A stretch of 33,824 nucleotides of DNA. Origin: Sphingobacteriia bacterium (GTDB taxonomy: Bacteria; Bacteroidota; Bacteroidia; B-17B0; Aurantibacillaceae). Positions 6,933 to 15,625 of this stretch are shown piece by piece. Position 1 is the first letter of the stretch; each line of letters starts with the position of its first letter. A program made the position numbers and the translations under genes. The notes under the pieces are model-generated. The model was not told where the DNA came from and ran no database searches. It saw nothing but the letters and a program-made list of their open reading frames with translations. The stretch spans positions 1 to 33,824 of the forward strand of contig RFNG01000118.1 of assembly GCA_009927275.1 (NCBI GenBank), written 5' to 3'.

Positions 6933-8005
6933 TGAAGCTTGATGCGCATTTGTATATAAGTGTTTTTGTTATACTTGCTTTTTGTTTTTCTTTATTGTTT
7001 AATCATATTTTAATTCGCTTTTATCAAACTTTTGGAATTCGCATAAAAGAAATTGAACAAGAACGATGGAATCCAAATCAAAAGCCATCATTGGGTGGGA
7101 TTTCAATGTATTTAACATTTTTATTTAGTGTTATTTTTTTATTGTTTATGCCAAACAAAAACAATACACTAAATATATCATTATTAGGATTTTTAATTTC
7201 TGCAAGTTTAGCTTTTTTAATGGGATTTGCAGACGATGCCTATAATACACAACCCTTAATTAAATTTTTAAGTCAAGTTTTATGTGCCGTTATTCTTGCT
7301 TTTACAGGGCATTACGTGCAAATCTCATCACATCCCATTTTAAATTATTTGCTTACTATTTTTTGGGTGGTTTTTTTAATGAATGCATTTAATTTATTGG
7401 ATAATATGGACGGTATTGTTGCATTGGTAGCTTTAGTAATAACCGTTTGTTGTGCCTATGTTGTTTATTGCAGTTCAGGTATCTGGAATTATTTGTTTTT
7501 ATTAAATATTGGAATTATTGGTGCCGTTTCAGGATTTGTAATTTATAATTTTTATCCTTCACGTATTTTTATGGGTGACTCCGGCAGTCAATTTTTGGGA
7601 CTGTTTTATGCGGGTATGTCAATAGACTTATTTTTAAATATACCTAATGTATTACAGCATTTTGAAGCATACACTTGTGTAAAAACATTAGTTGCGACTG
7701 GATCTGTTTTTATTGCACCACTATCAGACACTGTCGTTGTAAGTTTAAATCGTATTATTAAAGGCAGTTCACCGTTTATTGGCGGCAAAGATCATACTAC
7801 ACATGCCTTTTATATGCGTGGATTTCGTGTGTCTTGGATTAGTATAATATACATGCTAATATCTATCATTGGTGTTTTATTAGCGTTGGCACTTAAATTT
7901 TCATGGTTTAACAATGCTTTACCAACAGCGCTTATTTTTGATCTTGTTATTTTTTTAGGTTTTTTTATAAATACCTTTCCCTTGAAAACGGGTTCAAATG
8001 TTTAA
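6932..8005 (+). CDS. WecA/MraY-type polyprenyl-phosphate phosphoglycosyl transferase
   Basis: The protein has 357 residues and about 10-11 membrane helices. Polytopic phosphoglycosyl transferase motifs are present: GFADDAYN (Asp101-Asp102), NLLDNMDG (Asp157 and Asp160), GDSGSQFLG and GKDHTTH (His288). The family moves a HexNAc-1-phosphate from a UDP-sugar to undecaprenyl phosphate at the inner membrane, starting a lipid-linked glycan. The HTTH variant and the polysaccharide neighbours favour a WecA/TagO-like enzyme over MraY of peptidoglycan synthesis. The start ATG overlaps the reconstructed rfbC stop (TAATG), and the stop overlaps the next gene by 8 bp, so translation is probably coupled on both sides. 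The donor sugar cannot be assigned. Confidence 0.9.
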   Translation: MKLDAHLYISVFVILAFCFSLLFNHILIRFYQTFGIRIKEIEQERWNPNQKPSLGGISMYLTFLFSVIFLLFMPNKNNTLNISLLGFLISASLAFLMGFADDAYNTQPLIKFLSQVLCAVILAFTGHYVQISSHPILNYLLTIFWVVFLMNAFNLLDNMDGIVALVALVITVCCAYVVYCSSGIWNYLFLLNIGIIGAVSGFVIYNFYPSRIFMGDSGSQFLGLFYAGMSIDLFLNIPNVLQHFEAYTCVKTLVATGSVFIAPLSDTVVVSLNRIIKGSSPFIGGKDHTTHAFYMRGFRVSWISIIYMLISIIGVLLALALKFSWFNNALPTALIFDLVIFLGFFINTFPLKTGSNV

Positions 8006-8873
8006 TACCCATTACCGTTATACCTGGATTGTTTCATTATTTAAAATAGGCACATGGTATTTAGGTATTTTATGTATTACTAGTATTTTAGGTTTTTATT
8101 TTCCATTACCTACGCATAGCGAATATGCAGCAACAAATAGGTTTTTAACCTTATCAAAAACCAATCCTTTTGTTGAAACCAGTTTTTGCAACGAGCCTAT
8201 TCCCTTTTACCGGCCTAATGTTCAGCTTAGTTTTAACGCAGAATATAAAAAATTTAACTCAAATGAAACAATCCGCAGTATTAAATCGAAAGCGGATCAA
8301 TGGTTTCCAATATTAAAGCCCATTTTTTTAAATAACGGGCTATCCGAAGATTTAATTTATATCGTATTAGCTGAAAGTCAATTAAATAATTTAGTTTCAC
8401 CTGCAGGAGCAACTGGGTTTTGGCAATTTATGCCAACAACAGCAATGGCCTTAAACTTACAAATAGACAGTATCATTGATGAGCGTTTAAATCCGGTGGC
8501 ATCAACCTATGCGGTAACATCTTTTTTAAAAGAAGCGTATAAACGTTTTGGATCGTGGAGCCTTGCAGTAGCTTCTTATAATTTAGGTCAGGAAGGTTTA
8601 GAGCGCGAAATTTTAAAACAGGGCACTAAAGATTTTTATAAGTTGCGCTTAAATGTTGAAACTAAATCGTTTTTATTTAAAATTATTGCTTTTAAAACTT
8701 TATTTGAAAGTATAAATTATTCAAGTTCATCTCATTTATCAGTTAAGAAAATTAAAATTGATAAATCTGCAACTTTAATGGAAATTTGTGATACACATCA
8801 TTTAAATTTTGAAGATGTTCTTTTAAATAACCCATGGATTAAAATTCCATATTTAAAAGCTCGTAAAAAATGA
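7998..8873 (+). CDS. Membrane-anchored lytic transglycosylase (SLT domain, MltD-like)
   Basis: The protein has 291 residues. An N-terminal hydrophobic segment at about residues 10-33 acts as signal or anchor. The SLT/goose-lysozyme-like domain has LAESQL with probable catalytic Glu126, then SPAGATGFWQFMPTTA, NPVAST and VASYNLGQ. These enzymes cleave the MurNAc-GlcNAc bond of peptidoglycan, releasing 1,6-anhydromuropeptides in the periplasm. The last 40 residues (ATLMEICDTHHLNFEDVLLNNP) look like a partial or degenerate LysM-type binding module. The gene overlaps the WecA-like gene by 8 bp and ends the polysaccharide operon, so it may open the wall for an export complex. Confidence 0.88.
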   Translation: MFNTHYRYTWIVSLFKIGTWYLGILCITSILGFYFPLPTHSEYAATNRFLTLSKTNPFVETSFCNEPIPFYRPNVQLSFNAEYKKFNSNETIRSIKSKADQWFPILKPIFLNNGLSEDLIYIVLAESQLNNLVSPAGATGFWQFMPTTAMALNLQIDSIIDERLNPVASTYAVTSFLKEAYKRFGSWSLAVASYNLGQEGLEREILKQGTKDFYKLRLNVETKSFLFKIIAFKTLFESINYSSSSHLSVKKIKIDKSATLMEICDTHHLNFEDVLLNNPWIKIPYLKARKK

Positions 8874-8919
8874 ATATTATATAATTTGCAGTAAAACTGA
8901 AAGTAAAGTTGGTAAGGTT

Positions 8920-9759
8920 TCAAAAATCAGAAAGCGAAAACGTCGCTCGTGATCGAATTCCACGTTCGGTTTGTTCAAGTAGGCAGCATTCATTGCTTGG
9001 ATCGTGCTCAAAGAATAAAATCCATTGATTTTGTAATGCTGAATTTAAAATATCGTTTTTTTCGCTAAGGGTTTGTAGTGGTCTTACGTCATAACCCATT
9101 ACATAAGGTATTGGCAGGTGACCAATACTTGGAATTAAATCTGCTAAGTATAAAAGTTTAGTATTTTTAAAAGGAATAAGCGGCAATACCATGGCCTCGG
9201 TATGGCCATATACTTCTAGCCATTCAAATTCAGGATGAATAGGTTTATTGGTATCCAAAAATTGAAGTTGACCGGATTCTTGTAAGGGTATTATATTATC
9301 TTTTAAAAAACTTGCTTTTTCTCTTGGATTTGGGTTAATGGCCCAATCCCAGTGTTTTTTATGGCAGTGGTAAGTTGCGTTTTTAAAACGGGGTATAAGT
9401 TTACCGCTTTGGGGATTTCGAACAATACTACCGCCACAATGATCAAAATGCAGATGTGTTAAAACAACATCAGTAATATCATCTTCAACAAATCCATACC
9501 GAGCTAAAGAATCTTTTAAGGAATCGCTGCCATGTAAATGATAAAACGAAAAAAAACGTGCATCCTGTTTGTCGCCAATTCCAGTATCAATAAGTATGCG
9601 TTTTTGACCCGATTCAAGCAGTAAACAACGCATGGCCCAGGTACATAAATTTTGATCATCTGCAGGATTTGTTTTGCTCCAAATACTTTTGGGAACAACT
9701 CCAAACATGGCCCCACCATCCAATTTAAAATTTCCAGTTGGAATGCTATATAAATTCAT
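8920..9759 (-). CDS. MBL-fold metallo-hydrolase (lactonase-like)
   Basis: The protein has 279 residues and no signal peptide. The metal-binding motif THLHFDHCGG gives His102, His104, Asp106 and His107. Later ligands are probably the His in VYGHTEA, the Asp in LADLIPS and the His in FFEHDP. The closest recognisable group is the MBL branch containing N-acyl-homoserine lactonases and related hydrolases. The substrate is not visible and annotation as a quorum-quenching enzyme would be overreach. It lies 15 bp downstream of the secreted M43 protease and is probably co-transcribed with it. It is convergent with the transglycosylase gene across a 46 bp gap in which I see no clear hairpin. Confidence 0.87.
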   Translation of the reverse strand: MNLYSIPTGNFKLDGGAMFGVVPKSIWSKTNPADDQNLCTWAMRCLLLESGQKRILIDTGIGDKQDARFFSFYHLHGSDSLKDSLARYGFVEDDITDVVLTHLHFDHCGGSIVRNPQSGKLIPRFKNATYHCHKKHWDWAINPNPREKASFLKDNIIPLQESGQLQFLDTNKPIHPEFEWLEVYGHTEAMVLPLIPFKNTKLLYLADLIPSIGHLPIPYVMGYDVRPLQTLSEKNDILNSALQNQWILFFEHDPSNECCLLEQTERGIRSRATFSLSDF

Positions 9760-9774
9760 TATAACAGTTAACCC

Positions 9775-12033
9775 TTAATCTAAAACGATACGTTTAGAAA
9801 GCGTTTGTGAGGCATTTTGCACTTGAAGTAAGTATATTCCTTTAGGATAAGCGCTTAAATCCAGTTGTAATACTTGCGTATCGGCATGGTTAAGTGTTAA
9901 TGAACTAATAACATGCCCCAAAATGTTACATACCCGAATTTGAACCATTTCCTGTACAGGCATATTAAGCAATAGGTTAAATATACCTTTGGATGGATTT
10001 GGAAACACCTGAAGCATAGTTTCGTTAAGTACTGTAGAATTGATACCGAGAACAGGACTGCATGTAATTTGAGGAATAATGGCCATTTGAATTTTCATTT
10101 TTCGGTGCGTTTTATATGTTCTCCACGTATTAGTAGATGTTAAAAACCAGGCACTTGAATCCATTGCAGGATTAAATTTTGTATTTGTAAAAACTTTAAT
10201 TGAATCCAGATTTACAATGGGATTTGTGATACCGGCGTAGAATCCTGAGTTGGCATTTATTATAACCGGACTGGCAAAATTGAATTTGAATGGTATTATT
10301 TTTTTATTGGTGTAAATTATATTGGGATTACCCAAATAGCTTATGCTGGTGCTATTTGAGGAATTAATTATTTTACGCAAACTGTCTTGACGTTGTCCGA
10401 TAACGCCTGCTGGTCCGGATCCGGGGGTTCCACCGTAAATTTTACAAATAACCTGCGGATTGGCACTCAAAGCTTTTGTGCCTGCACTGTCAAATAATAT
10501 AATTACGCTGTTAACTTGTGGAAAGGGTGTTGCGGTATAAGTGCTCGGTGGAAAAAACTGTGCAAATTCTTTATCTTGGTAACAATTGGTGCCTACTAAA
10601 TTACCAGCATAACCGCTTTGGCATCCGGCAACCTGTGTACTGTTTGGCGCTTTAAGGGTAACCAAGGTGTCTACGTTTCGAATCATGCGTAAGGTATCTA
10701 AACAGGGATTAAAAGGATTACAAGTTCCGGTTACATTAATAGTCATAGAGTAGGTTGATGAATTGACACTATTGGTAGCAACAACAGAAATTGTATAGGT
10801 TCCGGGTGTATTAAACTTTATGGCCGGATTAGCTACTGTTGCTGCAGGACTGAATGAAGCTGCAGGCGAAGCATTCCACACATAGGTTGGAAATGGGTAT
10901 CCGGAAGATGCATTAAAAGGAGTTACCGGTATTCCTACGCAATGTTGATTAATCATATTAAAAGAAGCAATGGCGGATGACGCGGGTGTGGCATTAAGTC
11001 CAAAACTGCACAAAGCATGTGTACCTAAGAGGTTTCGATTTGGGCATTGGCTCATGGCGGTTTGTATACGAATGTTTTGATCAATTGTAAACATATAGCG
11101 GCACAAATCATTGGTCATATCCATAAAATTCATAGGCATTTCTCCGTTTGGACTTTGATTTACACCACATAAGTCAGGAGCAGTGGAAGTAATGCAGCCA
11201 TAATGGGGCCCCTTGGAAGTTGGCGTATCGTTGCAATAATCTGATAAACAATTTCCATCGCCCCAAATATGCCTTAAACCCAGCCAGTGGCCAATTTCAT
11301 GGGTTGCTGTACGGCCTTTATCCCATGGAGCCATTAGAGTACCGGTGGTTCCAAATGCTTTGGTCCATACCCAAATACCATCGTTGGTTGTTGTGCCAAA
11401 ATTTGCACCAAACAAACCGTTTAAGGCGGTGCCTGCGGGGTAAGTTGCAAATCCGGTTAAAGGGTAGGCGCTTACTTTATCACTGATCCAAATATTTAAA
11501 TATTTGGTTGGATCCCATATACTGCCGGGTATTATTACGGAATTAAAATAATTTTTAACATCTAAAGAAGCCGTTGCAGGACTTGTCCATCCTTGTTGTT
11601 GGCAATTTATACGATCAATACCACGTTCCATTAAAGTGCCACCGGCTGGATTTTTAGTAGCCAAACAAAAACGTATGCCTGTATTAGCAATTAGATTAGA
11701 AAAGTTTATGGGGCAATTGGAACTACCTGCCCCTGTTCCGTTATAATCTGCATTGAGAACGGGTATTTGAGAATATACCTGATTTGAATCTACATTAGGA
11801 TAAGTGCCATAGGCTTCACCGTTATGAACCACGTGCACAATTACTGGAATTGTATAACTTACAATACTGGATTTTCCACTTTGAACCTGTTTTAAATACA
11901 GTTCAATTTGTTCGCTAAACCATTTATCCCAGGCTATTCCTGGAGCCCCTGTACCGCAAGGTAGATTTTGCTGAGCTTGCAGCGACGTAATGGTTAATAC
12001 TAAAACAGCTAAGGTAATTCGTATGGCTTTCAT
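9775..12033 (-). CDS. T9SS-secreted M43 (pappalysin/cytophagalysin) metalloprotease
   Basis: The protein has 752 residues with a signal peptide (MKAIRITLAVLVLTITSLQA, then QQN). The metzincin zinc motif HEIGHWLGLRH lies at about 245-255, with a Met-turn in NFMDMTND and a CRYMFT segment typical of peptidase family M43. A PKD-like domain follows (about 350-430, NPAIKFNTPGTYTISV). The rest resembles a surface-exposed beta domain. The last 85 or so residues are a type A sorting domain (LQVFPNPSKGIFNLLL, ending KGIYLLQV...KRIVLD), the signal for export and surface attachment by T9SS. It probably digests extracellular protein. A TATATTTG box lies 11 bp upstream of the ATG. It is divergent from the subtilisin gene, another T9SS cargo. 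Confidence 0.92.
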   Translation of the reverse strand: MKAIRITLAVLVLTITSLQAQQNLPCGTGAPGIAWDKWFSEQIELYLKQVQSGKSSIVSYTIPVIVHVVHNGEAYGTYPNVDSNQVYSQIPVLNADYNGTGAGSSNCPINFSNLIANTGIRFCLATKNPAGGTLMERGIDRINCQQQGWTSPATASLDVKNYFNSVIIPGSIWDPTKYLNIWISDKVSAYPLTGFATYPAGTALNGLFGANFGTTTNDGIWVWTKAFGTTGTLMAPWDKGRTATHEIGHWLGLRHIWGDGNCLSDYCNDTPTSKGPHYGCITSTAPDLCGVNQSPNGEMPMNFMDMTNDLCRYMFTIDQNIRIQTAMSQCPNRNLLGTHALCSFGLNATPASSAIASFNMINQHCVGIPVTPFNASSGYPFPTYVWNASPAASFSPAATVANPAIKFNTPGTYTISVVATNSVNSSTYSMTINVTGTCNPFNPCLDTLRMIRNVDTLVTLKAPNSTQVAGCQSGYAGNLVGTNCYQDKEFAQFFPPSTYTATPFPQVNSVIILFDSAGTKALSANPQVICKIYGGTPGSGPAGVIGQRQDSLRKIINSSNSTSISYLGNPNIIYTNKKIIPFKFNFASPVIINANSGFYAGITNPIVNLDSIKVFTNTKFNPAMDSSAWFLTSTNTWRTYKTHRKMKIQMAIIPQITCSPVLGINSTVLNETMLQVFPNPSKGIFNLLLNMPVQEMVQIRVCNILGHVISSLTLNHADTQVLQLDLSAYPKGIYLLQVQNASQTLSKRIVLD

Positions 12034-12044
12034 AATTATATTAA

Positions 12045-12052
12045 CAAATATA
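12045..12052 (-). promoter_or_regulatory. -7 box (TATATTTG) for the M43 protease gene
   Basis: On the minus strand TATATTTG matches TAnnTTTG exactly and lies 11 bases before the ATG at 12033. The nearest TTTTG (12078-12082) is about 25 bp upstream, rather far for a -33 element. Confidence 0.45.
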
Positions 12053-12100
12053 GTGATAATGATGATTTTTATTTAAACAAAATTGATAATGTAAATAAAT

Positions 12101-12130
12101 TTTGAAGTCACTTCGTAAAACATTAATTTA
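12101..12130 (+). promoter_or_regulatory. Possible promoter for the subtilisin operon
   Basis: TTTG at 12101-12104 and TTAATTTA at 12123-12130 are separated by 18 bp, near the -33/-7 spacing of Bacteroidota promoters. The -7 copy has two mismatches. The box ends five bases before the GTG start. A perfect small inverted repeat, GAAGT-C-ACTTC (12104-12114), sits in the spacer and could be an operator, or chance. Confidence 0.35.
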
Positions 12131-12135
12131 AGCAT

Positions 12136-13722
12136 GTGAACACTAAATTAAAGTATGTAAAAGGCCTGATGGTGTTTTTTTTTCTTTCAGGATCAACGGC
12201 GCTTGCGCAATATAATTATTACTGGGTATCTTTTAAAGATAAGCCCCTGGATGCCAACAGTATTTTAAAACCTGAGTTGTTTTTAAGTTCTAAATCTATA
12301 GAACGTAGAGCATTTCAGCATATTCAGGTTTCCATGTCGGATGTACCCTTAAATAAAAATTATTTACAACAACTTAGTACGTTAAAAGGTATACAGATTC
12401 TTCAATTTTCAAAATGGCTTAATGGCGTCGTTTTAAAAATTACAGACACGTTACAAACTTCATTGCTATTACATTCTATTGCCTCAATACGTTTTGTAAA
12501 ATCAGTAGAAACCATTAAGCCAAAACATTCAAAAACGTTTAACACCGGGGCTCAAAGTCCTGATTACGCCGCTTCTCGTGCTCAAATTCAACAAATGGGA
12601 GTACATTGTTTACACGAGCATAATTTTAAGGGACAGCAAATTACAATAGCCGTTATGGATGTGGGTTTTATTGGTGTAAATCAAAGTGCGGTTTTTGATT
12701 CACTTATGCATAGTTCACGCTTTAAAGGAGGCTATAATTTTGTTACAGGCGACCACGATGTGTTTAAAGGCGGTTCGCATGGCACTATGGTATTATCATG
12801 TTTGGCGGCCAATATTCCGGGCAAAGTTATTGGAGCCGCTCCACAAGCTAATTATTGGTTATTTAATACCGAAAACGGCGCTTCTGAAACCTTGCTTGAA
12901 GAATTTAACTGGATTCGAGCAGCAGAATATGCCGACAGTGTGGGCGTAGATATCATTACAACCTCATTAGGGTATACTGAATTTGATAACCCCCAGCAAA
13001 ATCATAACTACGCTTCATTAAATGGTAAAACAGCACCAATGAGTATTGCGGCGACCATGGCAGCACGTAAAGGGATTTTGGTAATTAATGCTGCCGGAAA
13101 CGAGGGAAACGGACCTTGGAAATACATTTCAGTTCCTGCTGATGCCGACAGTATATTAGCTGTGGGTGCTGTTGACACCACGGGTCGTGTTGCTTCGTTT
13201 TCAGGCTATGGACCCACCGCCGATGGCCGAATAAAACCTGATGTTTCAGCGTGCGGATGGGGTACATGGATTTGTGACGGAGCTTCAAATTGTTTTTATG
13301 GTAATGGCACATCATTTGCTGCACCGCTAATAGCTGGCGCTGCTGCATGTTATTGGCAGCAACATAAAACATTAAGCAATATTGAAATATTAAACCGTAT
13401 AAAATCCAAATCAAGCTTTGCTCAAAAACCCAATAACAGAATCGGATGGGGTGTGCCAAATTTGTGTATGCCCTTAACCGATTTAGATTTTACGCTGGCA
13501 TGGATTAAAGAACTTAAAGGTGTTAGAATACGGCTTTCAGAAACCTATTATTCCGAATTACATTTAAAAATATATAACACACAAGGTCAACTGGTATACG
13601 TATCAGCGCTTCCCATTTCGCAGTGGGTGCATGACATGGTATTACCCTTAGCATCAGGGGTATACATATTTGAAATACAATCTAACCGCGGCGTCCGCAC
13701 TAAAAAAGTAATTATTCCTTAA
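12136..13722 (+). CDS. T9SS-secreted subtilisin-like serine protease (S8)
   Basis: The protein has 528 residues. It starts at GTG: the ATG two bases earlier runs straight into TGA, while the GTG frame gives a good signal peptide ending TALAQ. An N-terminal propeptide-like region (about 26-150) precedes the S8 domain. The catalytic triad is Asp175 (AVMDVGF), His215 (GGSHGTM) and Ser393 (GTSFAAP), with oxyanion Asn322 (NAAGNEG). The C-terminus (LHLKIYNTQGQLVY, ending GVYIFEIQ...KKVIIP) is a T9SS type A sorting domain. It is the first gene of a plus-strand unit with an MFS transporter (1 bp gap) and an acetyltransferase. The likely role is an extracellular or surface protease. Confidence 0.92.
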   Translation: MNTKLKYVKGLMVFFFLSGSTALAQYNYYWVSFKDKPLDANSILKPELFLSSKSIERRAFQHIQVSMSDVPLNKNYLQQLSTLKGIQILQFSKWLNGVVLKITDTLQTSLLLHSIASIRFVKSVETIKPKHSKTFNTGAQSPDYAASRAQIQQMGVHCLHEHNFKGQQITIAVMDVGFIGVNQSAVFDSLMHSSRFKGGYNFVTGDHDVFKGGSHGTMVLSCLAANIPGKVIGAAPQANYWLFNTENGASETLLEEFNWIRAAEYADSVGVDIITTSLGYTEFDNPQQNHNYASLNGKTAPMSIAATMAARKGILVINAAGNEGNGPWKYISVPADADSILAVGAVDTTGRVASFSGYGPTADGRIKPDVSACGWGTWICDGASNCFYGNGTSFAAPLIAGAAACYWQQHKTLSNIEILNRIKSKSSFAQKPNNRIGWGVPNLCMPLTDLDFTLAWIKELKGVRIRLSETYYSELHLKIYNTQGQLVYVSALPISQWVHDMVLPLASGVYIFEIQSNRGVRTKKVIIP

Positions 13723-13723
13723 T

Positions 13724-14968
13724 ATGAAGTCGCCGTATTTAAGTAAACTGGTACTTGTAGCTGCGCTGGGGTACTTTGTAGATATTTACGATTTGGTATT
13801 GTTTGGTATGGAACGGGTTTCTAGTTTAAACGAGCTGTTATCGCAGCAATACCAAGACCCCATGGTTTTAAAAGCACAGGTGCAAAAAATAGGTATTTCG
13901 CTATTAAACTGGCAAATGTTTGGTATGTTATTGGGCGGCATTTTTTGGGGAATTTTAGGCGATAAAAAGGGACGTTTATCGGTTTTATTTGGTTCTATTT
14001 TATTGTATTCTTTGGCAAATTTAGCAAATGCTATGGTGCAAAACACGTCTCAATACGCACTCCTTCGTTTTATCTCAGGATTTGGTTTAGCCGGTGAACT
14101 TGGTGCAGGTATTACTTTAGTAAGTGAAACATTGCAGTCAAATAAACGTGGCTATGGCGCTACGTTGGTAGCATCTGTAGGATTGTTTGGGGCCGTAATT
14201 GCAGGTACTGTTGGTATTGCAATAGGCAATTGGAGAATATCCTACCTCATTGGTGGAATTATGGGACTTCTCTTATTAATAATGCGTATTGGTGTGCTTG
14301 AATCGAATATGTTTACTACCATGAAAATGGCAGATGTAAGCCGAGGTAATTTTTTCTTATTATTTACATCACGTAAACGCTTTATTAAATTAATTAGTAT
14401 CATTTTAATAGCCTTACCCGTGTGGTATGTAATGGGAATATTAATAACGCTTTGTCCAGAATTAATGAAAGAACAGGGAATGCCCGATGCGCCACAAAAT
14501 GCACGCTTGGCAATGACCATAGCTTATGTGGGTATTACTTTGGGTGACGTGGTAAGCGGACTCTTAAGTCAAAAATTAAAAAGTAGAAAATTAAGTTTGC
14601 TTTTATTTTTATTTTTAACCCTGCTGGGTTGTATTTTGTATTTTACTTTTGCCCATCATTCAGGTTTTGTATTTTATAGTATAGTATTTAGTATAGGCTT
14701 TGCAACCGGTTACTGGGCAGTTTTTATTTCAACCGCAGCTGAACTCTTTGGTACTAATTTGCGCTCCACTGTAACCACCTGTGTTCCTAATTTTGTGCGT
14801 GGCGGAACCATTCCCATTACTATTTTATTTCAGTATTTATCAAGTACACTGTATTTTAATAAAATCGAATCTGCCATCACGGTAGGTATCTTAGTTTTTG
14901 CGTTATCATTTTGGGCTTGGTATAAACTTGAAGAAACGTTTCATAAAAATTTAGACTATTTAGAATGA
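13724..14968 (+). CDS. MFS transporter
   Basis: The protein has 414 residues with about 12 hydrophobic helices. The loop between helices 2 and 3 has the MFS signature GILGDKKGR, and FISGFGLAGELGAG matches the helix 4-5 region of sugar/organic acid and metabolite:H+ symporters. The N-terminus (LGYFVDIYDLVLFG) resembles the same group, where acidic residues in helix 1 couple to protons. Substrate and direction are not readable. It starts one base after the subtilisin stop, and its own stop overlaps the next gene (ATGA), so it could import products of extracellular proteolysis. That link is inference from position only. Confidence 0.9.
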   Translation: MKSPYLSKLVLVAALGYFVDIYDLVLFGMERVSSLNELLSQQYQDPMVLKAQVQKIGISLLNWQMFGMLLGGIFWGILGDKKGRLSVLFGSILLYSLANLANAMVQNTSQYALLRFISGFGLAGELGAGITLVSETLQSNKRGYGATLVASVGLFGAVIAGTVGIAIGNWRISYLIGGIMGLLLLIMRIGVLESNMFTTMKMADVSRGNFFLLFTSRKRFIKLISIILIALPVWYVMGILITLCPELMKEQGMPDAPQNARLAMTIAYVGITLGDVVSGLLSQKLKSRKLSLLLFLFLTLLGCILYFTFAHHSGFVFYSIVFSIGFATGYWAVFISTAAELFGTNLRSTVTTCVPNFVRGGTIPITILFQYLSSTLYFNKIESAITVGILVFALSFWAWYKLEETFHKNLDYLE

Positions 14969-15405
14969 TTGTACATTTAAAACAGTTTGCTCAATTACAG
15001 GTTTTAGAATGGCATAAAATTATTTCATTGCGGGCTGAAGTATTTGTAGTTGAACAAAACTGCGTGTATCAGGATCCTGATGTGTATGATATTGATTCTT
15101 TGCATTTATGGTTTGAAGATGAATTTGAGTGTTTTGCGTATTTACGTATAATTCCACCCAATACAGAAAACAACTATTGGAAAATTGGAAGGGTATTGGT
15201 AAAATCCAACAGGCGTTCCCAAGGCATGGGAAACGCATTAATGAAAAGAGCATTGACGCATTTGGGCAGTTCAGCAACCATTCATATTTCCGCTCAGCGT
15301 TATCTTATTAAATTTTACGAAAATTTAGGTTTTACAGCCAAAGGTGATACGTATTTGGAAGATGGTATTCCTCACGTGTTTATGATACGTGCTGGAGTTG
15401 ATTAG
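14965..15405 (+). CDS. elaA: GNAT N-acetyltransferase, ElaA family
   Basis: The protein has 146 residues. ElaA-type hallmarks are present: an N-terminal LRAEVFVVEQNCVYQDPD, then IGRVLVKSNRRSQGMGNALM containing the acetyl-CoA pyrophosphate loop (R-x-x-G-x-G/A), then ISAQRYLIKFYENLGF and YLEDGIPHVFM. These are the motifs of E. coli ElaA. The substrate is unknown. It starts within the MFS stop (ATGA, 14965-14968) and its 3' end overlaps the convergent small protein gene by 26 bp. Confidence 0.88.
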   Translation: MIVHLKQFAQLQVLEWHKIISLRAEVFVVEQNCVYQDPDVYDIDSLHLWFEDEFECFAYLRIIPPNTENNYWKIGRVLVKSNRRSQGMGNALMKRALTHLGSSATIHISAQRYLIKFYENLGFTAKGDTYLEDGIPHVFMIRAGVD

Positions 15406-15625
15406 ACTTATATAAGTTTTCAAATTCATCTGCACTAGCCTGTAATATGCCTAACCGGCAAGCAATCAAATCCAATACAAACATCCTGTCGGGATGTATG
15501 GTAGCAATAAAATTTCGGTATTGATAGCGGTTACCTATAATTTGAATTTCAGACCAATTTGAATCGGAATTAATTTTAAAAAACACTTTAGAATTACTGT
15601 ATTTGCGATACTGTGGAAAGGTCAT
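15380..15625 (-). CDS. Small conserved Bacteroidota protein, function unknown
   Basis: The protein has 81 residues with no signal peptide or membrane helix. The MTFPQYRKYSNSKVFFKI opening and the IQIIGNRY...IHPDRMFVLDLI middle look like a small protein family I recall as widespread and uncharacterised in Bacteroidota. It directly follows the methyltransferase-GT2 fusion gene (stop at 15626, start at 15625), so it is the last gene of the minus-strand glycan unit. Its 3' end runs 26 bp into elaA on the other strand. Confidence 0.7.
   Translation of the reverse strand: MTFPQYRKYSNSKVFFKINSDSNWSEIQIIGNRYQYRNFIATIHPDRMFVLDLIACRLGILQASADEFENLYKSNQLQHVS

Noticed and set aside
8920-9759. Annotating the MBL hydrolase as a quorum-quenching AHL lactonase
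   Set aside because: HxHxDH and overall shape are shared by many hydrolases, and nothing nearby relates to AHL signalling.
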